Position numbers and translations under genes: made by a program. A DNA stretch of 64,000 nucleotides, taken from the NCBI GenBank assembly GCA_964526785.1, contig CAZGMJ010000015.1, positions 30,223 through 94,222 of the forward strand, in the 5' to 3' direction. The stretch is from CAZGMJ01 sp964526785 (lineage in GTDB: Bacteria > Planctomycetota > Phycisphaerae > Sedimentisphaerales > Anaerobacaceae). Positions 9,224-17,129 of this stretch are shown piece by piece (position 1 is the first letter of the stretch; every line of letters starts with the position of its first letter). The notes under the pieces are model-generated. The model had not been told where the DNA came from, made no database searches, and saw only the letters and a list, made by a program, of their open reading frames with translations.

Positions 9224-11413
9224 ATGCTCTCGCCGACAATCTCCCAACAGCGCAAAGGAGTCGCGATATTCGTCGGCCTTATTCTGGTCCTTCTGCTTGC
9301 GCCGGTTTTCGCTGATCGGAACCGCTCGGTCAACAGATCGACCGCGCCGTCTCGACAAATCAGCAGGCCCGCCCCTTCACGTCCGGCGCCCGTCGCAAGT
9401 CGATCCACCGCACCTGCAAGAATTGCTCCGTCCCGCACGCGGACACCGACACCGGTTCGCTCACCCGTTTCCCAGAGTCGAACAACTGTCAGCAGGCCTC
9501 CCGCGTCCGTATCCGGGCTCTCGCGCAGCATTCAGAGCCGGAGCAGTCGCTCCATGCACTATCGGTCCGTATCGCCCCAAATGGCCGCCAGCGCGCACCG
9601 CTCAAGGTCCGCCACATTAAGGCGCTTCGGCTCGCAGATGAGCCATCCCAGCCGTTCATCGGCTGCATCCAGCCCCCCCCAAAGCCGGGGCACAATACCC
9701 TCTTCCGGCCGCAGAACGGCCCCAAGGCTGAATTACCCAAGCCGGTCGGGCCATTCTGTCGGTTCACACATTACGGGTTCAAGAATCACCACTTCAAGCC
9801 GGCCGCAGTCCAGCTTTTCGCTCAGGAGGAGCATAGCCGGTCCCGTCTATGTCAGCGGCGCATCGAGTTCCAGAGCAAGCACCGTTCACTCTCGCATGAG
9901 GCCGGTAACAGTCCGAAGCAGTAGATCAGATACGGCCGCAAACCGCTCGGTCGTCAGTTCATCCTTGCGGTCCGGCGTCGAAGGCGCTTCCAGGCCCGCC
10001 TCACCATCGCCGAATCATCGGTCTCCGACCGTCATCTACAGGAACCCATCCGTGCGAGCATCCCGTGCGAATGCATCCCGCAACGTTTCAGGCGGATCCA
10101 GGATCATCAAACTGCCCAATCGCTCCAATCGGGAGACCGCGAGGGCCTCAATATCGCAGAGAATAGGCGATTCGACGCGAAGACGCCCCACATCCGATAG
10201 AGAGACTAGAACTCCCAGCGTCCGCGACAATTCAACTGCCAGGATTTCACGGGAGCAACACAGAGTCACAATCCCGAATCTACGAGATAAGATGGTTTCA
10301 TTGCCGCGGGAGCCCAAACGCCCAACAGAGGGCAAAATGCGCCCCATAACTCGCCGTGATTCGAGTTCTATCGGCGATAAGGCCCCACAGCCCCATAGCG
10401 GTTCGTCCAAGCATGGCGGCAAATTTGGTCACGGCCACAAGCGATACTGCGACCGCCCGCATGTAGTGCGCCATCGGCCCCATCACGACCACGTTTACCG
10501 GGACCATCACAACAGAATACACCACCGCATAATCTGGCCGCAATACAGGATGGTTGTGCACTATTCACACGGCCCCTACCGAACGTACAGATGCATCTAC
10601 CCTTACCATCTCCGTAAGTACATATTCGTGAGTCTCGGCGGCTACTGGCCCGTTCACTATCGCTACGCCCGCTACCACTGGTACAGTTATCATCCCTACG
10701 AATGGTATGGTTACTACCCAGTGGCCCGGCAAATCGGCACTTCGACAAACAACTACTACACGTACAACTACTACTACGGGGACGGTCCTCAAAACACCGC
10801 CGGACTTAATGACTCCTCTTACCAGATCACACCGGCAGACCACAATACGTTCGCCGACGTCCGCGCCAAATTGGCCGAGCAGTCTGCGCGCGAACCGGCC
10901 GACCCCACGCTGGCGGATAAGTACTTCGAGGAGGCCGTCAAAGCATTCGAAAAAGGAGATTATGCAATTGCCCTCCAGAAATTCTCACAGGCGGCGCAGA
11001 ACGCACCGCAAGATGTGATACTGCCCTTTGCAAAGGCCCAGGCGCTGTTTGCTCTCGGTCGATACTCGCAGGCCGCAACTGCTCTGCGTCTGGCCCTGCA
11101 GCAGAGCGACCCCGAGCAGGAAGGGGTCTTCTACCCTCGTGGTCTGTATGCGGACGAGGAAGTGCTGTTCGAACAGATTGAGCAATTGGCCGCAAAGGCC
11201 GAAGAAAGTAAAGCAGACGCCGACATACAGATGCTTCTGGGCTATCACCTCCTGGGCGTAGGAGAGACCCAGCAGTCGCTTGCTCCTTTACAGAATGCTG
11301 CGCAGGACCCGAAGAACGCAAAGGCCGCTCGCGTGCTGCTGGATCTGGCCCGGAAGGTGCAGTCGGCCGGCAAAGAAGAGGCTCAGAAGGAAGAGGTGGC
11401 AGAGGAAGATTGA
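9224..11413 (+). CDS. secreted Ser/Arg- and His/Tyr-rich TPR protein
   Basis: A 729-residue secreted protein. A signal peptide (about residues 1-31, ending LLLAPVFA) is followed by nearly 380 residues of Ser/Arg/Pro-rich low-complexity sequence. Next comes a segment very rich in His and Tyr (for example HRPHHDHVYRDHHNRIHHR). The C-terminal 190 residues contain tetratricopeptide-like helices, including YFEEAVKAFEKGDYAIALQKF and a second repeat around ALFALGRYSQAATALRLAL. The start at 9224 is chosen because AAGGAG precedes it and the signal peptide begins there. The stop overlaps the next gene. The basic and His-rich regions suggest binding to polyanions or metals, but this is inference and no enzyme domain is visible. 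Confidence 0.8.
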   Translation: MLSPTISQQRKGVAIFVGLILVLLLAPVFADRNRSVNRSTAPSRQISRPAPSRPAPVASRSTAPARIAPSRTRTPTPVRSPVSQSRTTVSRPPASVSGLSRSIQSRSSRSMHYRSVSPQMAASAHRSRSATLRRFGSQMSHPSRSSAASSPPQSRGTIPSSGRRTAPRLNYPSRSGHSVGSHITGSRITTSSRPQSSFSLRRSIAGPVYVSGASSSRASTVHSRMRPVTVRSSRSDTAANRSVVSSSLRSGVEGASRPASPSPNHRSPTVIYRNPSVRASRANASRNVSGGSRIIKLPNRSNRETARASISQRIGDSTRRRPTSDRETRTPSVRDNSTARISREQHRVTIPNLRDKMVSLPREPKRPTEGKMRPITRRDSSSIGDKAPQPHSGSSKHGGKFGHGHKRYCDRPHVVRHRPHHDHVYRDHHNRIHHRIIWPQYRMVVHYSHGPYRTYRCIYPYHLRKYIFVSLGGYWPVHYRYARYHWYSYHPYEWYGYYPVARQIGTSTNNYYTYNYYYGDGPQNTAGLNDSSYQITPADHNTFADVRAKLAEQSAREPADPTLADKYFEEAVKAFEKGDYAIALQKFSQAAQNAPQDVILPFAKAQALFALGRYSQAATALRLALQQSDPEQEGVFYPRGLYADEEVLFEQIEQLAAKAEESKADADIQMLLGYHLLGVGETQQSLAPLQNAAQDPKNAKAARVLLDLARKVQSAGKEEAQKEEVAEED

Positions 11414-12597
11414 TGGAGATCGGAAAGATGGCTGAAAGAAGATGCAAATGTCTGCTGTTCATGCTCTTGACAGGGTTATTCCTTGCCTTTCCCCCCGTTC
11501 TTTGGGGTACTCAATGGCAGCCATTCTCCGTGTTGGCGGGTCCGGACAACCAGGAAGCACCTGACGTATCCGGCACGATGGTTGTCTGGCATGAATTCGT
11601 CGAGCAGTATGGCGACTACGACATCTATGTGGCCGACGTTAATGACCCCGCAGCCCCCGAGGCTTTCATCATTGGCGATGCAAACGACCAGATGTACCCG
11701 GCCGTTTATGACAATATCGTCGCCTGGCAGGATTACATCATTTCCCAGGGTGCCGAAGACTGGGACGTGCATTTTGCGGACACAACGGATTTCAACAATC
11801 TGCAGGTGTACGCAGCGGGCAATGAGATTGGCATCGACGAGACGCAACCGGCGATTCACGGCAGCATCATCTCGTGGCAAAGCCTTATAGGGGATGATAC
11901 GGACATAAACGGCGCCGACATCAGCGATCCTCTCAGTCCATTCCGGTTTCCGGTCGCAGGCTTCGAATTTGATCAACAAACCCCGGCCGTCCACCGAACC
12001 CATGTCATCTGGCAGGACAACTTCTTTGGCGACTGGGACATCTATCTCGCGGACATCTGGCAGAAGAACAAACCGACAGAGGTAGCGGTTGCTGCATTCG
12101 AGGCTGACCAAAGCAATCCGGCGATTTCCGGCGATAACCTCGTGTACCAGGACAACTATTTCGGCGACTGGGATGTCTACGTCTCTGACATTTCGGATCC
12201 GCAGAACCCCGTCGAGACTCTCGTTGCCGCCACCGAAGCGGACCAGAAACATCCTGACATTGACGGCAACATCGTTGTCTGGCAGGACAACAGAGACGGC
12301 AACTGGGACATATTCGGGTACAATCTCACAACGCGCCTTGAATTTCAGATTACCGACGACGCAGCAGATCAGACGAACCCTGCAATCTCAGGCAATTTGC
12401 TCGTCTGGCAGGACAATCGGGACGGCCCATGGAACATCTACGCCGTGATTCTGGACGGCCCCGAAACAGCCCGTTGCCTCACACGCCCTGCAGGCGACCT
12501 CAACGATGACTGCATCACAGATTTCGCCGATCTGGCTCTGATGAGTGTCGGCTGGCTGGAATGCGGCCTCGATCAGGCACAGATATGCGGGCAGTAG
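11413..12597 (+). CDS. secreted seven-repeat beta-propeller protein
   Basis: A 394-residue secreted protein. After a signal peptide it has seven copies of a unit of about 45 residues built on the pattern PAISGnlvVWQDNrdGdWDIY, as expected for a seven-bladed TolB-like propeller. The end carries an Asp-rich half-dockerin-like tag (DLNDDCITDFADLALMSVGW) common in secreted planctomycete proteins. The ATG at 11413 overlaps the upstream stop as TGATG. An alternative ATG at 11428 has a good GGAG spacing and would give a normal signal peptide too. It is co-translated with the TPR protein upstream. The likely role is extracellular binding or scaffolding; no catalytic residues are evident. Confidence 0.82.
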   Translation: MEIGKMAERRCKCLLFMLLTGLFLAFPPVLWGTQWQPFSVLAGPDNQEAPDVSGTMVVWHEFVEQYGDYDIYVADVNDPAAPEAFIIGDANDQMYPAVYDNIVAWQDYIISQGAEDWDVHFADTTDFNNLQVYAAGNEIGIDETQPAIHGSIISWQSLIGDDTDINGADISDPLSPFRFPVAGFEFDQQTPAVHRTHVIWQDNFFGDWDIYLADIWQKNKPTEVAVAAFEADQSNPAISGDNLVYQDNYFGDWDVYVSDISDPQNPVETLVAATEADQKHPDIDGNIVVWQDNRDGNWDIFGYNLTTRLEFQITDDAADQTNPAISGNLLVWQDNRDGPWNIYAVILDGPETARCLTRPAGDLNDDCITDFADLALMSVGWLECGLDQAQICGQ

Positions 12598-12691
12598 ATA
12601 GATAAGGTTCGTGCCGCAGTAAATGCTGGCCTTTGATGCAAACGAATACAGATAACCACGGTCCTTCGTCGCAGAAACAGGAGGTACAGAA

Positions 12692-13102
12692 ATGAGCAGG
12701 AACATACAAATGCGGGCAACAGCAATCGTCTTGACCGGCCTCGTACTGTTCAGTGCGGGATGCGGCAGCAATGCACAAATGGGTTCGGCCATTGGCGCCC
12801 TCGCGGGTGCGGGCATCGGACAGCTTGCAGGCGGCCACACCGAATCGACGCTTATCGGAGCCGCTGTGGGCGGTGCCGCAGGATATATGCTCGGCAACGA
12901 AGCGGACAAGTCGCAAGCCAGAGCCGAGAGGCAACTGATCCGCGAAGATATGCAGTTCGTGACCGTAAACGTAACGAACACAAACGGTTCGATCAGCCAG
13001 GTCCGTCTGCGCAGGTACGGTGTGGGCTATGTAGGCAGCAGAGGCGAATTCTACGATGAACTGCCCACCGAAGACCAACTCCGACCTGTTTACGGGTTCT
13101 GA
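12692..13102 (+). CDS. glycine-zipper outer-membrane lipoprotein
   Basis: A 136-residue lipoprotein. The signal ends FSAGC (Cys24). A glycine-zipper segment follows (about residues 30-70, with GSAIGALAGAGIGQLAGG and GAAVGGAAGYMLG), as in the 17-kDa antigen/YMGG families that insert in the outer membrane. The C-terminal 60 residues form a small soluble domain without a known motif. A strong AGGAGG ribosome site lies just before the ATG at 12692. It is probably a structural or stress-related envelope lipoprotein. Confidence 0.82.
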   Translation: MSRNIQMRATAIVLTGLVLFSAGCGSNAQMGSAIGALAGAGIGQLAGGHTESTLIGAAVGGAAGYMLGNEADKSQARAERQLIREDMQFVTVNVTNTNGSISQVRLRRYGVGYVGSRGEFYDELPTEDQLRPVYGF

Positions 13103-13168
13103 GCACCTGACAGCGGTAGACTCAAGCGAGTGAAGAACAATCCGTCCTCTTCTGACCCCGACGAATCG

Positions 13169-13196
13169 TTGCAGAATCCTGGATTTTCGCTATAAT
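13169..13196 (+). promoter_or_regulatory. candidate promoter of sigma-factor operon
   Basis: A perfect TATAAT (13191-13196) lies 16 bases after TTGCAG (13169-13174), which is a weak -35. Transcription would begin about 105 bases before the sigma-factor start codon. Confidence 0.5.
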
Positions 13197-13307
13197 CTGC
13201 GTTACCTATTATGAAATTCGTGCCTTAATAACGTAGAAAGTGCCGGCCGGACGAAGGTCCGATTGTGGCTTCGGCTTGGCTGTGCACGCAAGAAGGAAAG
13301 GCTTGCT

Positions 13308-13880
13308 ATGAATAAACGGCTGCGCAAGGCGCTGGAGAGCCTCGCGGATCCCGATATAGAGCGCCGTCGCAGAGCGATGGAACCTTTTGTAAGGGAGACC
13401 TTTCAGACCTTTATCCGTTATTTGTATCGGTACCTCGGCAACGAGACCGAATGTGAAGACGTGCTCGAAGACGTTTACGCGGATATCTGGGAAAACCCCG
13501 ATCGCCTGCGAAACGTCACAAACGAGCGTGAATTGCTCAGAACAACCTATATGTACTACATGCGTAAGCGGTTGAGGCAGGTGTACCGAAGAATGAATCG
13601 GAACCTGTGCCTTTCCCAGAGCAATCTAATGAGTTTGATGGCGCCCGAGTTGAGCGTCCTTGAGACGATTTCTCAGGCCGAGTTGAAGGAACTGCTCCAG
13701 AAGGCTCTGCAGAAACTAAAAGCTCGGGAACGGACAGCAATCGAGATGTGGATGAACGGTATGTCCATACGGGCGATCGCCAATGAACTGAATACCACCG
13801 TGGGGGCGGTGAAGATGCTTAAATTCCGAACCATGTTGAAGTTGAAAAAGATCATGTATAGCTACTGCGATGAGCGGTAG
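13308..13880 (+). CDS. ECF-type RNA polymerase sigma factor
   Basis: A 190-residue sigma-70 family protein with only regions 2 and 4. Region 2 spans about residues 24-95 (ECEDVLEDVYADIWENPDRL is the core-binding helix). Region 4 spans about 125-183, with a helix-turn-helix at MSIRAIANELNTTVGAVKML. The start at 13308 is favoured by an upstream AAGGAAAGG; earlier in-frame codons lack a ribosome site. It heads a run with a small protein 25 bases downstream and the editing-domain gene that overlaps that one. No zinc-finger anti-sigma gene is adjacent, so its control is unclear; the small downstream protein is a candidate. Confidence 0.87.
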   Translation: MNKRLRKALESLADPDIERRRRAMEPFVRETFQTFIRYLYRYLGNETECEDVLEDVYADIWENPDRLRNVTNERELLRTTYMYYMRKRLRQVYRRMNRNLCLSQSNLMSLMAPELSVLETISQAELKELLQKALQKLKARERTAIEMWMNGMSIRAIANELNTTVGAVKMLKFRTMLKLKKIMYSYCDER

Positions 13881-13905
13881 ACCGCATATAGAGGAGTAGA
13901 TGGCA

Positions 13906-14241
13906 ATGTCCGAAACAGATCGGGAAATTCAGGAGCTTCTGGCCGACTACGCCGACGCCCTGCGCGACGGCTGTATACCGACTTTTCTCAAGTCGCTCAG
14001 TCGGCGGGAAGGCACAAAGATACAGGCATCCGACGAATTCTGGGCTGGAACCGAAGTGGCCAGAGTTGTCAATAGCGCGGGTTTCGCTGATGAAGCCGCC
14101 ACCCCTGATGTAGGGCTGTTCATATCCCGCGTGGACGCCAGGATCGCCTCGCGCGCCAAGAGAGCCGGAGCGCCCCGCAGAAAACGATCAAACCGTTCGA
14201 AGTCCATTGCTGAACGACAGAAGACCGAAGAAACGCTATGA
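13906..14241 (+). CDS. small hypothetical protein of sigma operon
   Basis: A 111-residue soluble protein that I do not recognise. The N-terminal half is acidic and helical (MSETDREIQELLADYADALRD). The C-terminal 30 residues are strongly basic (GAPRRKRSNRSKSIAERQK). There is no membrane segment and no zinc motif. The ATG at 13906 is preferred because GAGGAG sits nine bases upstream; an ATG at 13900 is only three bases from that site. Its stop overlaps the next start as ATGA, so it is translationally coupled to the editing-domain gene. It may bind the sigma factor or nucleic acid, but that is only context. Confidence 0.7.
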   Translation: MSETDREIQELLADYADALRDGCIPTFLKSLSRREGTKIQASDEFWAGTEVARVVNSAGFADEAATPDVGLFISRVDARIASRAKRAGAPRRKRSNRSKSIAERQKTEETL

Positions 14242-15314
14242 TTCTGGACTGCTATCAATGTTCGTCATGCCACTTCGAAGACAAAGAGCCGTCCTCCAGG
14301 ATCGATCCTGATACAATCTCTCCGCGCCAGGCCCGAAGGGAATTCGCAAACGTTCTGGTAGTCTTCGCATGCGTTGAAATATACGACGACAGGCGGGAGG
14401 TCGAGCAAGCGGCCGCGGAATTTGAAACTCTTGCGGACCTGATCGGTCCCAGGCCTATCGTCCTGTGCCCCAATGTGCACCTCTCTATTGACAAAGCTCC
14501 CGAGAAAGAAGCTGTTTGGCTGTTGGGCCAACTGGAAGAGGCAATCCGTGGCAAAGGCCACGAGGTGCATCGCCTCTCGTTCGGGTATCACAAGAAATAC
14601 GGCCTGGAGTGCAACGGCAACGTCGGCAGCACCATCGGCAGGCGTTTCTACGGCTCGGAAGAAAAGCAGTTTCTTCGACTGCTCACGCGTCTGGGTGTCT
14701 GCACGCCTCAGACGCTGCCCAAAGACATGCCCGCATGGGCCAAACCGCTGACTGAACGCCGCCTCAAAGTACTTGGCAGCCGAGGCCAAACGTACGACGC
14801 AGCCAGACAGATGCTTCGCGACCAGTTGGATGCAACCGGCCACGGTGAACTCTGGACCTGTATGCTCTTCGAGGGCGAGCGTCAACCGATGGATGACTAT
14901 TTAAGCACCCTTTACGAGATAATAGAGGACTATCAGGCGGTGCGCGTACATCGGGCCATGAATATGAGCGTGCCGGGCTTTTCGAACGCCGCTCGCCATT
15001 TGTTTCGAAAATACCCCGAGGCGATCGAATCCGGTCGATTGCGCATCTACAACAGCACCGTCTCCGATATCGAATTCCTGCTTTCGAGAAGCGCCGTTCT
15101 GCTGGCCTTTCCTCAGAAGCCTCGAAGGGCAGGTTCCCATGCAGGCGAAATATCCTTCGGCCTGTACTGTAAAGACAGTGATTTCGCCAGGAATCTGATT
15201 CAGTGGTACAAGACCTTTCTGGTCGACGGCCGGTTCGGATGGATCCGAACGGAAACGGAACTCAACGCCGTTATTAACGAACTGGAGGAGGAGATGTTTC
15301 AGGATAAGGTGTGA
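14238..15314 (+). CDS. threonyl-tRNA editing-domain protein with extra C-terminal domain
   Basis: A 358-residue protein. Residues 1-137 resemble the N-terminal editing domain of archaeal threonyl-tRNA synthetase (a D-aminoacyl-tRNA deacylase-like fold). Landmarks are FANVLVVFACVE, IVLCPNVHLS with His81 and HRLSFGYHKKYGLECNG with Lys119. The 38-residue gap between this His and Lys equals that between His83 and Lys121 of the Pyrococcus domain as I recall it. In archaea the domain removes serine wrongly attached to tRNA-Thr. No synthetase catalytic or anticodon domain follows. Residues about 215-340 form a second domain with weak likeness to the C-terminal, PLD-like sensor region of some archaeal regulators. 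It overlaps the preceding gene (ATGA). Domain call fairly confident; activity is inference. Confidence 0.72.
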   Translation: MILDCYQCSSCHFEDKEPSSRIDPDTISPRQARREFANVLVVFACVEIYDDRREVEQAAAEFETLADLIGPRPIVLCPNVHLSIDKAPEKEAVWLLGQLEEAIRGKGHEVHRLSFGYHKKYGLECNGNVGSTIGRRFYGSEEKQFLRLLTRLGVCTPQTLPKDMPAWAKPLTERRLKVLGSRGQTYDAARQMLRDQLDATGHGELWTCMLFEGERQPMDDYLSTLYEIIEDYQAVRVHRAMNMSVPGFSNAARHLFRKYPEAIESGRLRIYNSTVSDIEFLLSRSAVLLAFPQKPRRAGSHAGEISFGLYCKDSDFARNLIQWYKTFLVDGRFGWIRTETELNAVINELEEEMFQDKV

Positions 15315-15371
15315 TCGCTCTGTCCGCATGGACGGGAGCCGCCTGCTTGAATACTGCTATAGGGCCGTGTT

Positions 15372-16760
15372 GTGAATACCGTCTTGCCTGTGGCTGTTGT
15401 TGTAGCCTACGTAGCTTTGCTGACGTACGTGGCATTGCGCGCCAGGGCAGCCATGCAATTCGAGGATTTCTCACTGGCCAGGCGTGAATTGCCGTTGGCG
15501 CTCGTGTTCGGCAGTCTCGCAGCGACCTATGTCGGCCCCGGATTCTCCATCGGATTCGTCGGAAGAGGCTTCAAAACCGGCCTCTTGTTCTGGATCGTCG
15601 GCCTGGCTTACGCATTCCAAAACGTTCTGGTAGGGATCTTTATCGCCCCTAAGCTGCGCCGGCTTGAAGGCTGCCACACACTCGGCGACGCCATTGGCCA
15701 GAAGTATGACAGGACGTGCCAGGTTCTCGCAGGGGTTATCTCCGTGGGGCTTTGTGCGGGTTTTGCTGCGGTTATGGCCAAGGCGGGCGGCGACGTCCTC
15801 CGCGATATGTTCGAATTGCCTCCATGGTCCAGCGTAATAGTCGTAGCGGGCATTACCGTTCTGTACACGACTTTCGGAGGTCTCCGGGCCAGCGTCATTA
15901 CCGATGCTTTCCAGTTCAGCACGTTCGCCATTCTCCTGCCCCTGGTCTTGTTGTTCATCCTCGGCGGCTCGTCGTGGGATGTAGGCCCGCTGACTGCCGA
16001 GGCGCGCACCGCCACGGCGCAGAGCATTCAGTCCATATCCATCGTCGAGGTGATCGGTCTGATCGCCGCGTTCTTCCTTGGCGAGATGCTCATCCCACCC
16101 TATGCAAACCGCGCCCTGGCGTCTCGAACCACAAACATATCACGGTACGGCTTCATTCTCGCAGGAGCTTTCAGTGCATTCTGGTTCCTCGTTATGGTGG
16201 CCCTGGGTATCTCAGCACGAACCGTCTTGCCCGAAGGCACCGACGGGGACTACGTGTTGGCAGGCCTGCTCAAATCCGTCATGCCCAACTATGGCTATGC
16301 GCTGCTTCTGGCCGCCCTCATTTCCGTGGTTATGTCCAGTCTGGATTCGCTCTTGAACGCCGGAGCGGTTGCTTTTACGCAGGATATCGTCAGGCCGTTT
16401 GTACGCATCAATGATAGAGCTTCACTCATAGTCGGACGGTGCGCGACAATCGCCATCGCCGCCACCGCCGCCGGCGCTGCACTTGCCGTTCAGGACATCA
16501 TCGACGGCCTGCTTATATGCTACACCATCTGGGCTCCCGCCATACTGCCTGTCCTCATAGCGGGCTTATGGATCAAGAAGCCGCGCCCGCTTGCGGGCAT
16601 TTCCTCCATGCTCGTCGGATCGGCGGTCGCGATTCTCTTTAGTGTCGCCAAATTCGAGGCTTTTGAGATACCGACGATCATACCGGCCATGGCGGCCGCC
16701 ATATTTGCGTACGCCGTCGGGCATTGGATTGCAAACGTATTTGCGAAAGAAAACAAATGA
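15372..16760 (+). CDS. sodium:solute symporter family protein
   Basis: A 462-residue integral membrane protein of the SSS family (LeuT-like fold), with about 12-13 hydrophobic helices. Typical features are FEDFSLARRELPLAL after helix 1, the glycine-rich GSLAATYVGPGFSIGFVGRG, the GGLRASVITDAFQF loop and the helix-8 stretch ISVVMSSLDSLLNAG with adjacent Ser residues likely to help bind sodium. The start is a GTG at 15372, 57 bases after the editing-domain gene. Its stop overlaps the start of a small membrane peptide. The substrate cannot be told from sequence; family members carry sugars, amino acids, organic acids or other small solutes. Confidence 0.85.
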   Translation: MNTVLPVAVVVAYVALLTYVALRARAAMQFEDFSLARRELPLALVFGSLAATYVGPGFSIGFVGRGFKTGLLFWIVGLAYAFQNVLVGIFIAPKLRRLEGCHTLGDAIGQKYDRTCQVLAGVISVGLCAGFAAVMAKAGGDVLRDMFELPPWSSVIVVAGITVLYTTFGGLRASVITDAFQFSTFAILLPLVLLFILGGSSWDVGPLTAEARTATAQSIQSISIVEVIGLIAAFFLGEMLIPPYANRALASRTTNISRYGFILAGAFSAFWFLVMVALGISARTVLPEGTDGDYVLAGLLKSVMPNYGYALLLAALISVVMSSLDSLLNAGAVAFTQDIVRPFVRINDRASLIVGRCATIAIAATAAGAALAVQDIIDGLLICYTIWAPAILPVLIAGLWIKKPRPLAGISSMLVGSAVAILFSVAKFEAFEIPTIIPAMAAAIFAYAVGHWIANVFAKENK

Positions 16761-16897
16761 GCACACTCAGTATGACAATCCTGCTGCTCGCCGTCACACT
16801 CGTCATAGCCAGCGGTGTGTGGGTCGGGATATCCCTCGTGCGCGCCCTTTGGCGGCCACATGCCCGTCACACCGCGGAAAGCCCCCGAAACAGGTAG
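16757..16897 (+). CDS. 46-residue single-helix membrane protein coupled to symporter
   Basis: A 46-residue open frame that begins inside the symporter stop (ATGA overlap at 16757-16760) and ends at the TAG at 16895-16897. One hydrophobic helix (TILLLAVTLVIASGVWVGISL) is followed by a short basic tail (RALWRPHARHTAESPRNR). Overlap, topology and size match small accessory subunits of secondary transporters such as those of two-component sodium symporters. There is no homolog I can name; the evidence is translational coupling and a clean membrane helix. Confidence 0.6.
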   Translation: MSTLSMTILLLAVTLVIASGVWVGISLVRALWRPHARHTAESPRNR

Positions 16898-16958
16898 CTG
16901 CACAGCCGAAACGACTCCTTCTGATTGGCAATTGGCAATCCCGCATCCGTCTTTTTTC

Positions 16959-16987
16959 TTGTCTCGTTGGTGTCGGGGCGGTAGAAT
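16959..16987 (+). promoter_or_regulatory. candidate promoter of LamG protein gene
   Basis: TTGTCT (16959-16964) and TAGAAT (16982-16987) are 17 bases apart in the 230-base gap before the large secreted protein. The gap also holds a short direct repeat of ATTGGCA at about 16924-16937. Confidence 0.45.
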
Positions 16988-17129
16988 AGGTAAAACCGCC
17001 TATGACAATCAGATTGGCGATGGGAAGGAGTTCGATTATCTCCAGCGAGGTGTGTCCACCTGTGATCCGCAGCACTAATGCAGTGCTATCGGATGGTCTC
17101 TCGCAGTCTTGCATGAACCTGTGAAACAA

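Noticed and set aside
14238..14276. Cys-rich N-terminus (CYQCSSC) of the editing-domain protein as a zinc finger
   Set aside because: The segment lines up with the first strand of the editing domain, and the ligand spacing is not that of a known zinc site.
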